Positions 14,396-22,761 of a stretch of 32,581 nt of DNA are shown piece by piece. How positions within the stretch are numbered: position 1 is the stretch's first letter; each line of letters opens with the position of its first letter. This DNA comes from a virus: positions 1-32,581 of the IMG/VR virus record IMGVR_UViG_3300043449_001167; one strand, 5' to 3'. The translations under genes and the position numbers were made by a program. A model generated the notes under the pieces. The model did no database searches, was not told the origin of the DNA, and saw only the letters and a list, made by a program, of their open reading frames with translations.

Positions 14396-15214
14396 TCATG
14401 CAACGGGCGCGAAGTAGGCCGCGTACGGGTATCGGTTCGCCGGGTCGTCCCACGTCCCGTTCGGGTAGTCGACTCCGGTTCCGTCAGGCTTCGGCCACTG
14501 GACCGGCGCGCCTGTGTCGAACGCAACGACGACTTGGCAGATCGTGTGCGCCGACTTCCAACGCGCGACGATCGCGCGAACGGCTTGGCACTCCTCAGGC
14601 GTCGCGCCTTCGATGCCCCAAGCGTTGCTTGCGTCCCAGAACTCACCGCTTCCCCAGGTCGCCTGCGTCGTCCAGTCGGGGCCAGCACCGCCCACGGGCG
14701 ACTGCGGGTAGATGACAAGCCACGTCCGCGCCCATCGTGCGGGGTCGCCGTCCCAATCCCAGTTACTCGGGCTCGTGAACTCGACCGGGCAGTTCGGGTC
14801 CTCGTAGCTCAGGATTGTGTACCAGCTCGCCGTGTTGCCCGTGAAGTCCTGGCAGACCATCCGCACGGGCGTGCTCTCGGGCAGGAAGAAAGCCTGCACT
14901 TGGCGCAGCTGCCCCTCGGCCGAGCCTGCGCGGCGCCATGCGTCGAACGCCTTGGATAGCCTGACGCCGTAGCTCGTCGTCGACTCCTGCGGGCCGCGCG
15001 GCATGACGCGGTCTTTCCCGATCTGCACGAGCGCACCGTCGGGCAGTTCGTCCCCGATCAGGGGGAAGCGTGCGGTCGTCGAGGTCTGCGCGTACTGCTC
15101 AAAAGCGTCGAGCATCAAGAGAAGCGAATACCGCAGCCGGTTACCCCAGAAGCCCTGCAGCCACGGCACGCCGACGCCGAGGAAGTTGATCCTGAACCGC
15201 GCTTGGATCGCCAT
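14396..15214 (-). CDS. Baseplate/tail protein, gpI or gp48-like position
   Basis: This 272-residue protein is encoded directly after the baseplate J-like gene, the place of Mu gp48 or P2 gpI. Its first half contains RYSLLLMLDAFEQYAQ and a GDELPDGALVQIGKDRVMPRG stretch. The second half is rich in Trp and aromatic residues (NWDWDGDPARW, GEFWDASNAWG). I base the functional guess mainly on position. The start is the ATG that shares a base with the J stop (TAATG). Confidence 0.6.
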   Translation of the reverse strand: MAIQARFRINFLGVGVPWLQGFWGNRLRYSLLLMLDAFEQYAQTSTTARFPLIGDELPDGALVQIGKDRVMPRGPQESTTSYGVRLSKAFDAWRRAGSAEGQLRQVQAFFLPESTPVRMVCQDFTGNTASWYTILSYEDPNCPVEFTSPSNWDWDGDPARWARTWLVIYPQSPVGGAGPDWTTQATWGSGEFWDASNAWGIEGATPEECQAVRAIVARWKSAHTICQVVVAFDTGAPVQWPKPDGTGVDYPNGTWDDPANRYPYAAYFAPVA

Positions 15215-16380
15215 TAGGACACCACGACGACCGTGATGGTCGTTCCTGCGCCGAGCTTCAAGCAAAGCGGCACGCTGCCCGAGTAGGCCGCGAGGTCACC
15301 CGTCGGCGTGGCCATCTCGACGGCGAGCACCTGCGACTGGGCCTGAAGCGTCGCGATAAGGCCAGATTGCGGGAATACCTGCACGCCCGCGACGTCGATG
15401 CCTCCGATGGGCAGCGTCGCGACGTACTCGGCGAGTGCCGCTTCGCAGTCGGCCCCGGTGAGCGTTGCGTCGCGGGTGTACACAGTCGCCACGACGTTCG
15501 GGGATGCCATGGTGGCCGGCGCGACCGAGCAGATGACTGAGTCGGGCACACAGTTGGCGTAGTAGTAGTCGCGCAAGTCGTCGGCCTGCGCGAGCGTCAG
15601 CGTGCCCGATGCGTTCTGCGCGTACACGGTGACCGCGCCGTACCCGAGTGGCGCATCGACGATGACGCGTGTCACCCCGAGCGAGCCGTTGCCGTCGTCA
15701 GCCAGCGGGCCGAAGTATTCGTAGGATGCGTCCGCACCATTCGGCGACAGGGCTCCTAGCTTCGCGCGACATCGCGCTGCGATGCTGGCGTTGCTCTCGG
15801 CGTTCTGCGCGACGAGGTCGGTCGTGTTAGTTCCGCTGATGCCCGTGATGGCGTTCAGCATCACGAGCTCGCCGAGGATGGCGCTACCGTTCGCGCCGGC
15901 TGCGTCCGCGCGCACAGTGATGGTCAGCGTTCCCGACGCCGGAACCGTGACGGCCGCGGCGTTCGTGCTCGTGTACGTAGCGCCCTTGCTGTTTGAGAAC
16001 CTGGCACCGTACGCCGGGATGCTCGTGTTGAATGGCTGGCTGTTCGTCAGCAGGACCGGCCCCTCGGCGTACGACGCGGGCAGCGGCGTGACGGCGTAGA
16101 GGTTTTCCGCGAGCAGCGTGATCCAACTCGAGTCATCCGTCCCGTCGGAGTTGCGGAGAGCGGCGGCCGTGTCGAGGAACCCGCCCGCCGCGATGTTCGT
16201 TGCGATCTGCTGCTCGGCAGCCATCGCCACTGAGATCGACCGGATGAGTTGCAGCGCCACGCCGTCCGCTTCCCAGTCGGTGACGGGGAACCCAAGCGAC
16301 GCCAGCGTCGTCAGGATCTGCGTCTCAATGTCCGTCGCGCTGGGCGGCGAGAGAAGCGTCTGCAGGCTCGGCACGGTCAT
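15214..16380 (-). CDS. Baseplate J-like (Mu gp47-like) wedge protein
   Basis: This 388-residue protein fits the baseplate J family: DWEADGVALQLIRSISVAMAAEQQ and ADAAGANGSAILGELVMLN in the N-terminal half, a YEYFGPLADDGN region, and a final IGGIDVAGVQVF. Such proteins build the wedges of contractile-tail baseplates and interact with sheath and fibres. Its position after the gp46-like gene matches Mu. Its ATG follows a start-associated motif; the stop overlaps the next start as TAATG. Confidence 0.9.
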   Translation of the reverse strand: MTVPSLQTLLSPPSATDIETQILTTLASLGFPVTDWEADGVALQLIRSISVAMAAEQQIATNIAAGGFLDTAAALRNSDGTDDSSWITLLAENLYAVTPLPASYAEGPVLLTNSQPFNTSIPAYGARFSNSKGATYTSTNAAAVTVPASGTLTITVRADAAGANGSAILGELVMLNAITGISGTNTTDLVAQNAESNASIAARCRAKLGALSPNGADASYEYFGPLADDGNGSLGVTRVIVDAPLGYGAVTVYAQNASGTLTLAQADDLRDYYYANCVPDSVICSVAPATMASPNVVATVYTRDATLTGADCEAALAEYVATLPIGGIDVAGVQVFPQSGLIATLQAQSQVLAVEMATPTGDLAAYSGSVPLCLKLGAGTTITVVVVS

Positions 16381-16398
16381 GCGAGCGACCTACCACGC
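16381..16398 (-). promoter_or_regulatory. Start-associated motif H
   Basis: On the minus strand GCGTGGTAGGTCGCTCGC precedes the J-like ATG, with nine bases between TAG and ATG. No good Shine-Dalgarno is present. Confidence 0.6.
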
Positions 16399-16412
16399 AA
16401 GCGCCCGAGCGG

Positions 16413-16823
16413 TCACACGCCGGCAACGATGACCTCGACGTTCCCGGCGGTGAGCTCGATCACGAGCGAGAACGGCCCCTCGGCCGTGACGACATTGACG
16501 CGCAGGGTGAACGTCTTGGCGTCGTAGTTGAACGACTGCTCGGGGAAGTCGACCGTGTCGACCCGCTCGTCGCGAAGGATCTGCGCGCGGATCTGCGACA
16601 CGAGCGCGGCCTGCATTGTCGCCGCCGACCCGGCCGAGCTCGCGACCTGGGCGATGTCGATGCCGTACAGCGGGTCGCCGATGAGCGAGCCCGTCGGCGA
16701 CTGAAGCCTCCGCGCGACGGCCTGGGCGACCAGAGCGACGCCCCACGCGGGGCGCATGAGCGGGTCGATGTCCATGCCGCACGAGATGTCGAGGCCGTAG
16801 TTGATCGGGACGCTCGTCGCCAT
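16413..16823 (-). CDS. Baseplate wedge protein, gp46/gp25-like
   Basis: This 136-residue protein contains PTGSLIGDPLYGIDI (about 43-57), typical of gp46 of Mu and the gp25/gpW group, followed by beta strands. It forms part of the baseplate wedge next to the J-like protein. Neighbouring genes (spike upstream, J-like downstream) match the Mu order. Its ATG follows a start-associated motif. Confidence 0.8.
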   Translation of the reverse strand: MATSVPINYGLDISCGMDIDPLMRPAWGVALVAQAVARRLQSPTGSLIGDPLYGIDIAQVASSAGSAATMQAALVSQIRAQILRDERVDTVDFPEQSFNYDAKTFTLRVNVVTAEGPFSLVIELTAGNVEVIVAGV

Positions 16824-16841
16824 GGCTGCGACCTAGCACGC
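16824..16841 (-). promoter_or_regulatory. Start-associated motif G
   Basis: On the minus strand GGCGTGCTAGGTCGCAGCC precedes ATG, nine bases after TAG. The upstream bases GGCTGACC can pair with GGTC and AGCC, giving an eight-pair stem with a two-base bulge that ends at the start codon. Confidence 0.6.
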
Positions 16842-16844
16842 CGG

Positions 16845-17426
16845 TCAGCCGATGCGGACCTTCGCGGAGCCTGACGACACTGCGCCCGTGAACATGCTCG
16901 GCGTTGGCGTGCTCGGAACGGGCGGTGTTGTGACCAGCGAGATCGCGTGCCACGTCGACGACCCCGCCGGCTGATACCAGAGGCCGATGACAACGGGGAC
17001 ACCGGCCACGTTCGCCGTCTGCGCGACCAGTTGCCCCCCGTCGACCGAGTCGCCCACGCGCGCGGCCCCCTGCGTGCCTGCGGCCAGATCGATCCGCGTC
17101 CCCCCAGGAAGGAAACCGGACGTGTCGGGCAGGTCAGCGAACCGGATCTCCGGTCGTGCGAGGTCGCCATCCGTGAACCCGACCAGGACGCGCGTCCCGG
17201 GCATCAGGACGACTCGGGTGCCCGGCGGGTCCAGCCGATGCGGAACCGCCGTCAGAGCGGCAGGCAGGGGCGAGGACGGCGCTACGGGGACGAGGTCCCC
17301 CGTCTGCGCCGACTCGTTCCACGCGGTTACCTGCGCCTCGTACAGCGCGAGCCCGTCGACCGGCGGCACGAGCGCGCGGACGACGGCTTCGATGGCTGCG
17401 CGCAGTCGGTCTGCGACGAGACTCAT
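16845..17426 (-). CDS. Baseplate spike, gpV/gp45-like
   Basis: This 193-residue protein has the sequence of a phage spike/baseplate assembly protein: VTAWNESAQTGDLVPV near residue 40, then GTRVLVGFTDGDLARPEIRF, in which the OB-fold-like domain is usual, then a beta-rich, Gly/Pro-rich C-terminus. The spike punctures the outer membrane. The start is the ATG overlapping the hub stop (ATGA, 17423-17426); an upstream in-frame start at 17447 would lie in the hub gene. Confidence 0.75.
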   Translation of the reverse strand: MSLVADRLRAAIEAVVRALVPPVDGLALYEAQVTAWNESAQTGDLVPVAPSSPLPAALTAVPHRLDPPGTRVVLMPGTRVLVGFTDGDLARPEIRFADLPDTSGFLPGGTRIDLAAGTQGAARVGDSVDGGQLVAQTANVAGVPVVIGLWYQPAGSSTWHAISLVTTPPVPSTPTPSMFTGAVSSGSAKVRIG

Positions 17427-18112
17427 GTCGCGAGGCTCCCGACCCACACCTCGGTTCGGACCTTCCCCGCCCCGATGTGATGCACCAGGCTGTTCGCCGT
17501 GAACGTGTACGGCGGCAGGCGGGTCGACGAGAACGTGCGTCCCGGCGTCCAGTCGGCGAAGGTCTCGGTCGCGACGGTCACCACTCCGCGCGCGGCGTCG
17601 TAGCCCATCGGGTCAAACTGCGACGTGATGGGCGCCGTCGACCAGGGGGCGATGGTCGTCACACCGTCGGGCCGAACGTGCCAATCCAGACTGAATCGGT
17701 AGAACAGCGACGACGCGCGACCGGGCAGTCGGGCGTACAGCGTGCCCACTTTCGTCGCGTCGCCGTTCGCGTCGAACCGCTCGCCGACCTCTGCGGCTGC
17801 GTCCGAGAACAGCAGCGCGCGAGGGATGCCCGCGGGCATCCGGTAGAAGCGCGCGGTCAGCTCGGTCGACCAGCCGCCCGCGCCGCCGACGATGCGCGCC
17901 CTGGTCGTGCCCTGCCATGCAATCGCGCGATAGATGTGGCCCGTCAGGGTCAGGCCGTCGAGGGCGAGCGTGCAGCCGGCCTCGAGCTCGCCGAGCGCGA
18001 TGGCATCGTCGGTGACGACGTCGGCCTCCCATGCCCCGATGGCAGGGATGCGGATCTCGGCCGCACGGACGCGGTGCCGCTCGTTCAGGACGACTTGCGA
18101 GTAAGCAGCCAT
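17423..18112 (-). CDS. Baseplate hub-like protein (gp44 position)
   Basis: This 229-residue protein is beta-rich (AEIRIPAIGAWEADVVTDD, GCTLALDGLTLTGHIYR), which resembles the first hub domain of gp27/gp44-type baseplate proteins that join tail tube and spike. It is shorter than most hubs. It lies between the adaptor-like protein and the spike, as in Mu. The start at 18112 lies just after the upstream stop. Confidence 0.6.
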   Translation of the reverse strand: MAAYSQVVLNERHRVRAAEIRIPAIGAWEADVVTDDAIALGELEAGCTLALDGLTLTGHIYRAIAWQGTTRARIVGGAGGWSTELTARFYRMPAGIPRALLFSDAAAEVGERFDANGDATKVGTLYARLPGRASSLFYRFSLDWHVRPDGVTTIAPWSTAPITSQFDPMGYDAARGVVTVATETFADWTPGRTFSSTRLPPYTFTANSLVHHIGAGKVRTEVWVGSLAT

Positions 18113-18115
18113 GGG

Positions 18116-18667
18116 TCAGACCTGCTTTGCTTGCTGCAGTAGGGCTGCGATCTGCTGGTCGAGTTGATCCTGCACAGGGGGCGCCGCGCGAGCAGCGTTG
18201 CCCGTTGCGGTCTGGGTCTTCGTCGGTGAGCTCGCGACGTTCTTCTTCGGCGGCGGGCGCCATTCGATGCACTCGATCCGGCCGAGCCACATGCCGCCGC
18301 CCTTGAAGTCGAGTTGCGGGATCGCCTTCGCTGCCAGGGTAAAGATGCCGAGATCCGACAAGTACGGGTGCTCAACCGTAACGGGCGTGGCTTGCTTCTT
18401 TACCGGGTTCCACGCCCAGATGGCCGACCACGCTCCCCACAGTTCCAGGTGCTCGGGTGTCCACAGTTGAAGCTCGATCGATAGCTCTGCGATGTCGAGC
18501 CCGCGGAACGTCATGTTCGCGCCCGCAGCGCCCGGCCCGTCTTTCTTGTCCCACTTGTAGATCCTGCTCGCGCCCTTGACCGTCGCGATGCCTGGCGACG
18601 GAACGCCCGCCGCGAGCACGACGTCATACGCCTCGGGGAGTAGGAAGGGCGAGACCGGGAGCGCCAT
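18116..18667 (-). CDS. Tail-tube/baseplate adaptor-like protein
   Basis: This 183-residue protein has a Trp-rich centre (WTPEHLELWGAWSAIWAW), a glycine patch near residues 113-118 and a charged tail ending in a helix (DQLDQQIAALLQQAKQV). It follows the tape measure, where contractile phages encode gp43/N-type or LysM-like adaptor proteins. No LysM motif is seen. Its ATG is preceded by a start-associated motif. Confidence 0.55.
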   Translation of the reverse strand: MALPVSPFLLPEAYDVVLAAGVPSPGIATVKGASRIYKWDKKDGPGAAGANMTFRGLDIAELSIELQLWTPEHLELWGAWSAIWAWNPVKKQATPVTVEHPYLSDLGIFTLAAKAIPQLDFKGGGMWLGRIECIEWRPPPKKNVASSPTKTQTATGNAARAAPPVQDQLDQQIAALLQQAKQV

Positions 18668-18685
18668 GCGGGAGACCTATCATGC
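18668..18685 (-). promoter_or_regulatory. Start-associated motif F
   Basis: On the minus strand GGCATGATAGGTCTCCCGC precedes ATG. Stop TGA of the tape-measure gene lies within it, and TAG is nine bases before ATG. Upstream GCGGG pairs with CCCGC at its end, giving a five-pair stem next to ATG. Confidence 0.6.
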
Positions 18686-20347
18686 CCCCGCGGCAACGGG
18701 CGATGCGGCCGGGGCTGCACCGATAGAGAGGCCGATCGCCTCAAACGCGCTGGCCAGCATCTCGGGCAGACGCGCCTCGAGCTCGTTCACGCCCGGGATG
18801 CCCGAGATGTTGATCGTGACCGACCCGGCGAACGTGGCGCCCCCGCTGCCCGCGCTAGGCGTGGCCGTCGACGCCCCCGCCGCCGACCCCGCAGCCGACG
18901 CAGCGCCGAGGGTCGGCGGGGCCACCATGGCCGACGTGGCGGCCGTGACGGCCGGCGCTTCGGACTCGACACCGACGGTGAAGCCCTCGGCGGTGAACTT
19001 GCCCAGCTCGGCGAAGACCTTGGACGGCGAGGCGATGCCAAGTGCGGCCTTGACGCCCGTCGTGACCTTGCCAGCCAGATCGCGAGCGGCGCTGACGACT
19101 CTATCGACGCCCGCGGTGATGCCGTTCACCAGGCCGTCGATCATGCTGGATGCCAGTTGAGACCAGTCGATCGCCTTGAATGTAGACCACAGTTCCCCAA
19201 GCCTAGTCGTTACAAGCCCAATCGCAGACCAGATCGCCAAGAAACTAGTGACCTGCACCGCGATGGGGATCGCAAGTGCTGCTAGTCCTGCGGCAAGTGT
19301 GCCGAGCACGGCCTTGAACATAAGACCGATCGGGAGCATGGATGCGAGTCGCGCAGCGAAGTCGGCGAACGTGCGAACCACAGGCGCCATCGCGATGTAC
19401 GCCTGCAGGCCGAGGATGATGGCCATCTTGAATAGCCGCTCAACCAGCGGAACGGCGCCGGCCGCTGCGTCCGACACGGCCTGCATGGCCTTACCGACGA
19501 GAAACCCGATCGCCTGCCCAGCGGCGGTGTTCTCTCCGAACAGGTCGACCAGGCGCGAAAGCCCAGCGAGCAGCGGTTCGATGTTCAGCCCTGCGACGAG
19601 CCCGCCGATCGATTCCTTCAGCCGCACCGCAAGCGCATCCAGCGACATCATGCGCCGCGCGGCGAGGCCGCCAAGTTTCGCATCCACGTCGGCCGCGAGC
19701 TTGTCGACGGCTTGACCTGCTTTTGCAGCGTCCGATGCCGTCTTGATGAACGCCTGCGCGCCCTCGTCGCCGAGAACCGCAGCCGACTGTGCTGCTGCCT
19801 TGACCGACTGGCCGAGCGCTGCCCCACGCACGCCTGCGTCGTAGAGTGCGCGAGCGTACTTGCCGACCGAGTCGCGCGCGACGCCCGTAGACATCACAGC
19901 CGATCGGATGGCGCCCTCGTACGCCTTGCCAGCCGCGGCAGAGCCCGTCAGCCCTTCGGCGAGGATGCTTTCGGTGCGCGCCGCATCGGCTGCAGCGACG
20001 GCCATGCCCGAGAGAGCCACGGCGCCAGCCACCGCGGCAGCCGTCAAGGCGACGATTGCAGCAGCAGCAGCGATGCCAGCGGCCGCAAGACCGCCAGCGC
20101 CGATCGCACCCTTCAGGAGTTCGGCCTTCTCAAACAGGCCGCCCATGGGGCCGATGCCTGCCTTGCCGGCCTTCATAAGCGCATCCAGGCCCAGGCCGCC
20201 AGACTTGCCGCCCTTCTCCACCTGCGCGAGCGCCGCGCTGGTGTCCGACAGCTTCTTCTCGACCTGCGCGAGCGCCTTGCTAGCCGCGCCCGCGCTGCCC
20301 GATAGCTTGTCCTCGAGGACGATGGAGAACCGTACCGCGTCGGCCAT
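18680..20347 (-). CDS. Tape measure protein
   Basis: This 555-residue protein has a coiled-coil N-terminus (AQVEKKLSDTSAALAQVEK), a long hydrophobic Ala/Gly-rich region (about residues 85-125) and further hydrophobic segments near 340-370, and an Ala-rich C-terminus. This composition is typical of tape measures that set tail length; with about 0.15 nm per residue it would give a tail near 83 nm. It is preceded by the frameshifted chaperone and followed by baseplate genes. A start-associated motif ends at its ATG. Confidence 0.85.
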   Translation of the reverse strand: MADAVRFSIVLEDKLSGSAGAASKALAQVEKKLSDTSAALAQVEKGGKSGGLGLDALMKAGKAGIGPMGGLFEKAELLKGAIGAGGLAAAGIAAAAAIVALTAAAVAGAVALSGMAVAAADAARTESILAEGLTGSAAAGKAYEGAIRSAVMSTGVARDSVGKYARALYDAGVRGAALGQSVKAAAQSAAVLGDEGAQAFIKTASDAAKAGQAVDKLAADVDAKLGGLAARRMMSLDALAVRLKESIGGLVAGLNIEPLLAGLSRLVDLFGENTAAGQAIGFLVGKAMQAVSDAAAGAVPLVERLFKMAIILGLQAYIAMAPVVRTFADFAARLASMLPIGLMFKAVLGTLAAGLAALAIPIAVQVTSFLAIWSAIGLVTTRLGELWSTFKAIDWSQLASSMIDGLVNGITAGVDRVVSAARDLAGKVTTGVKAALGIASPSKVFAELGKFTAEGFTVGVESEAPAVTAATSAMVAPPTLGAASAAGSAAGASTATPSAGSGGATFAGSVTINISGIPGVNELEARLPEMLASAFEAIGLSIGAAPAASPVAAGA

Positions 20348-20365
20348 GCCCCCGACCTATCACGC
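20348..20365 (-). promoter_or_regulatory. Start-associated motif E
   Basis: On the minus strand GCGTGATAGGTCGGGGGC precedes the tape-measure ATG, nine bases after TAG. The stop TGA of the -1 frame chaperone lies inside it. Confidence 0.6.
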
Positions 20366-20500
20366 CCCGCGCGTGAGGTACTGACGGACGAGCGACACGA
20401 CGCCCATCACTTCGACCGCGGCGGCCTCGGCTTCAATCGTGTCCTGGCCCGCCAGAAGCTCCTGCAGGCCACGCGCGGCGAGTGCAAGGTCGCCGCGCAT
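20360..20500 (-). CDS. Tail assembly chaperone, -1 frame part
   Basis: This 46-residue open frame begins at ATG 20500 and runs to TGA 20360-20362. It is in the -1 frame relative to the chaperone gene upstream. After a slip at the GGGAAAG heptamer (20512-20518) ribosomes would continue V-I-E-A-M-R and reach this frame with no stop between, making a fusion of about 155 residues. This is the lambda G-GT and Mu gp41/42 arrangement. The sequence is helical (DLALAARGLQELLAGQ) and lies directly before the tape measure, as expected. It is too short to be noticed by simple ORF calling. Confidence 0.8.
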   Translation of the reverse strand: MRGDLALAARGLQELLAGQDTIEAEAAAVEVMGVVSLVRQYLTRGA

Positions 20501-20508
20501 GGCCTCGA

Positions 20509-20826
20509 TCACTTTCCCAGGTCGTACTCAGCAGCGATGCCGACCGACTTACACAGCGCATCAAGCGCGGTAGTCGGAAGGCCGCACGCCTCCTGTTCGA
20601 TGGCCGCATCCCACTGGGCAATAGCGGGCGACAGCAGGCACGCGCGCACGAGGAAGTCGGTGTCCGCGCCTTTCTTGATCGCGTCCTGCAGGCGCTTCAA
20701 CTCGGACCGCTTCGGCTTGCGGAACGCAATCTCGCCGAAGCCCTCGAACCGTACACGGAATGCCGTCGGCTCGGCTGCGCGCAGGGTCTCGATTTGTTGA
20801 TCGGTAATCGCAGGGAACAATGACAT
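20509..20826 (-). CDS. Tail assembly chaperone (zero frame)
   Basis: This 105-residue protein sits between tail tube and tape measure, the place of the lambda G / Mu gp41-type chaperone. It contains FRVRFEGFGEIAFRKPKRSELKRLQ and an LLSPAIAQWDAAIEQE segment. It binds the tape measure during tail assembly. It ends GK then TGA, with the slippery heptamer directly before the stop, so a share of ribosomes should make the longer fusion. The ATG lies at the foot of a UUCG-looped hairpin; an open frame upstream (to 20853) is inside that hairpin. Confidence 0.85.
   Translation of the reverse strand: MSLFPAITDQQIETLRAAEPTAFRVRFEGFGEIAFRKPKRSELKRLQDAIKKGADTDFLVRACLLSPAIAQWDAAIEQEACGLPTTALDALCKSVGIAAEYDLGK
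20512..20518 (-). other. -1 frameshift slippery heptamer G GGA AAG
   Basis: On the minus strand the zero frame reads ctG GGA AAG TGA, exactly the lambda G-GT heptamer with a stop immediately after it. A -1 slip gives GGG AAA GTG ATC GAG GCC ATG, in frame with the downstream 46-residue chaperone extension. Confidence 0.85.
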
Positions 20827-20843
20827 GGGCCGCGAGCTACCGA
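20827..20843 (-). promoter_or_regulatory. Start-associated motif D
   Basis: On the minus strand CGGTAGCTCGCGGCCC precedes ATG, with ten bases after TAG. It forms the 3' arm of the hairpin at 20827-20858. Confidence 0.6.
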
Positions 20844-20858
20844 AGTAGCTCACGGCCC
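20827..20858 (-). promoter_or_regulatory. UUCG-looped hairpin abutting chaperone start
   Basis: On the minus strand GGGCCGTGAGCTAC, loop TTCG and GTAGCTCGCGGCCC form a 14-pair stem with one G-U-type pair, immediately followed by the chaperone ATG. UUCG loops are very stable in RNA. The hairpin could limit chaperone translation or act as an attenuator after the abundant tube protein. No T-run follows, so a classical terminator is less likely. Confidence 0.8.
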
Positions 20859-20879
20859 GTCAAGGTGTCCGCTACGGTG

Positions 20880-21353
20880 TCAGGTCGCCGCGAGGGCGAG
20901 CGCCTGGTTCACGGCCGACACGCCGTTGTACAGGACGTCCAGCAGGGTCAGGGCGAGCTTGCGGGTGAGCGGGTCGGCGCCCTGCGACTGCGACGCCTCG
21001 ACGCTGGCCAGACGCGCGCCGACGAGCGTGTCGGTGTAGGTGCGGTCGCCTTCGCTGTACGAGACCTTGCACGTCACCGGGACGTCCATGAACCCAGAGC
21101 CGAGCGCCGTGGTCAGGTTGTAGAACTCGTCCAGATAGACTTCGACGTCGCCGTCGGGCGTGAACACGCCGCGCGTGATGCCGATCGGCTTCGGGCCGGT
21201 GCCGTAGACGAGCGTGCCTTTCTTCTCGGCCTTGTAGTTGATCGACTTGATGCCGACGATAGTGATGGCCGCGCCGCTGGGAAGCTGGACCGAGAACTCG
21301 ATCGAACTCCAGTCGTGACGGACACCGTTGATAAGCGGGTACGGAACAGACAT
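20880..21353 (-). CDS. Tail tube protein
   Basis: This 157-residue protein has the size and features of contractile-tail tube proteins. It starts with a beta region (SIEFSVQLPSGAAITIVG), carries DVEVYLDEFYNLTTALGSG, and ends with a strand-helix LALTLLDVLYNGVSAVNQ. It lies directly after the sheath gene. GAGGAGA precedes the ATG at 21353, a strong Shine-Dalgarno that fits abundant production. Confidence 0.8.
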   Translation of the reverse strand: MSVPYPLINGVRHDWSSIEFSVQLPSGAAITIVGIKSINYKAEKKGTLVYGTGPKPIGITRGVFTPDGDVEVYLDEFYNLTTALGSGFMDVPVTCKVSYSEGDRTYTDTLVGARLASVEASQSQGADPLTRKLALTLLDVLYNGVSAVNQALALAAT

Positions 21354-21363
21354 GTGCGTCTCC

Positions 21364-22761
21364 TCAGGCGGTGGCCGCGGGGTTGATGAAGCTCAGGGTG
21401 ACGTCGATGGTCTTCAGGTAGCCGAGCGGGATCGCCTGCACCTGGACCGTCAGCACCTGCGTGCTCAGGATGTTGTCAACGCGCGACACGATCGTGCGGA
21501 CGGACGAAACGTCGCCGTCTGCGATGACCGTGGCGCGGAGGGCTGCGTCGTTGCCCTGCTCGAGCGACTGCGCGTCCTTCTCCAGAATGAATCCGGTGGC
21601 CGGGTTCAGGCGGACGGACGACGAGAGCGCCTGCAGGAAGTACCCACGCGTGACGCGGCAGATCTTGTCCATCACACGCCCGTACTGCATGAGCGAGTAG
21701 TCGGAGCCGGCCGGCGACATCAGGTTCGGGTTCGTGCAGTAGAAGCCCTGCAGGCCCACGAACGACCGAAGCGTGATGAACCGCGCGGCGTTCAGGTCGC
21801 CCGTGTCGATGCGCGCGTCGTAGTTGACGTCCAGCACGTTGCCGAGCGGGCCGAGGTTGACCTGCGCCGCGTCGATGTGGGCGACGGTCGACACGAGACG
21901 CGCCATGACGAGCCACGCGGCGGGGCGCTGCATGTACGCACGGACGGTCTGGTCGTAGACCTCGGCGGCCTGAGCACCGACGCCGACGCGAAGCGACGAG
22001 AAAGTCGCGAAGTCGGCCTCGACGTTCGCAGGGGTCTCGCTCGGGTCCGAACTCGTCACCGCGCGCGCGAAGATGTCGCCGTTCGCGAGGGCGGTCATGT
22101 CAGCGGAGATCGCCCCCGCACCAGCGGCGTCCGTCCAGCTCGCGTCGAAGACCATCGACGGGAACGTGGTCAGCGACGGAATCACTTGCGCGATCGGCAG
22201 CGAGGCAGGCGCCGAGAGCGGCTGCGTCGTCGTGAAGCTGTAGGTGTCGCCAGCGACGAACAGGACGCCCGCAAGCGTCACCGTCAGGCCGGTCGTCGGA
22301 ATGACGAGGTTCGCGCTGGTGTCGACCGCGTACGTTCCGATCGTCGTCGACCCACCATCAAGCGAGACCGAGACGCGCAGGACGTCGGTCCCGGCGGTGC
22401 CACCCTTGGCGATCGTGAGCTGCACGCGGTAGCCGTCGTTCGGCGTACCGCTGACCGTCACGTTCGCCGCGGCAGGACCGCTGCCCGTGTGCGTGACCGA
22501 CCCGGTCGTCGCGGCCGTGTCGATGGCCGTCTTGACGAACTGCACCGGCTGCCCGCTCGTCTGAATGCAGAGCGCCGCGAGCGAGACGCCGGGGCCATAG
22601 CCGCACTGGGCGATGAGCGCGTCGACCGACGAGAACATGCCCTGATACCCGACGGAGCCCGTCGAGCTGGGGCCGAATACGATTGCGAGACGATCGGTCG
22701 ACGCGGCGACGGAGCCGAGCCCGCCGTCCTGGACCGTGATTTGAACATTCGGGATGGCCAT
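21364..22761 (-). CDS. Tail sheath protein
   Basis: This 465-residue sheath has a DRLAIVFGPSSTG segment near residues 23-35, a central inserted beta domain (about residues 95-190), and a C-terminal core with VIADGDVSSVRTIVSRVDN and a hydrophobic end. It resembles the DUF2586-type sheaths of Mu-like phages. It shows that the phage has a contractile tail. GGAGGA precedes the ATG; a motif-like TAGCTCGC lies further upstream at 22786-22800. Confidence 0.85.
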   Translation of the reverse strand: MAIPNVQITVQDGGLGSVAASTDRLAIVFGPSSTGSVGYQGMFSSVDALIAQCGYGPGVSLAALCIQTSGQPVQFVKTAIDTAATTGSVTHTGSGPAAANVTVSGTPNDGYRVQLTIAKGGTAGTDVLRVSVSLDGGSTTIGTYAVDTSANLVIPTTGLTVTLAGVLFVAGDTYSFTTTQPLSAPASLPIAQVIPSLTTFPSMVFDASWTDAAGAGAISADMTALANGDIFARAVTSSDPSETPANVEADFATFSSLRVGVGAQAAEVYDQTVRAYMQRPAAWLVMARLVSTVAHIDAAQVNLGPLGNVLDVNYDARIDTGDLNAARFITLRSFVGLQGFYCTNPNLMSPAGSDYSLMQYGRVMDKICRVTRGYFLQALSSSVRLNPATGFILEKDAQSLEQGNDAALRATVIADGDVSSVRTIVSRVDNILSTQVLTVQVQAIPLGYLKTIDVTLSFINPAATA

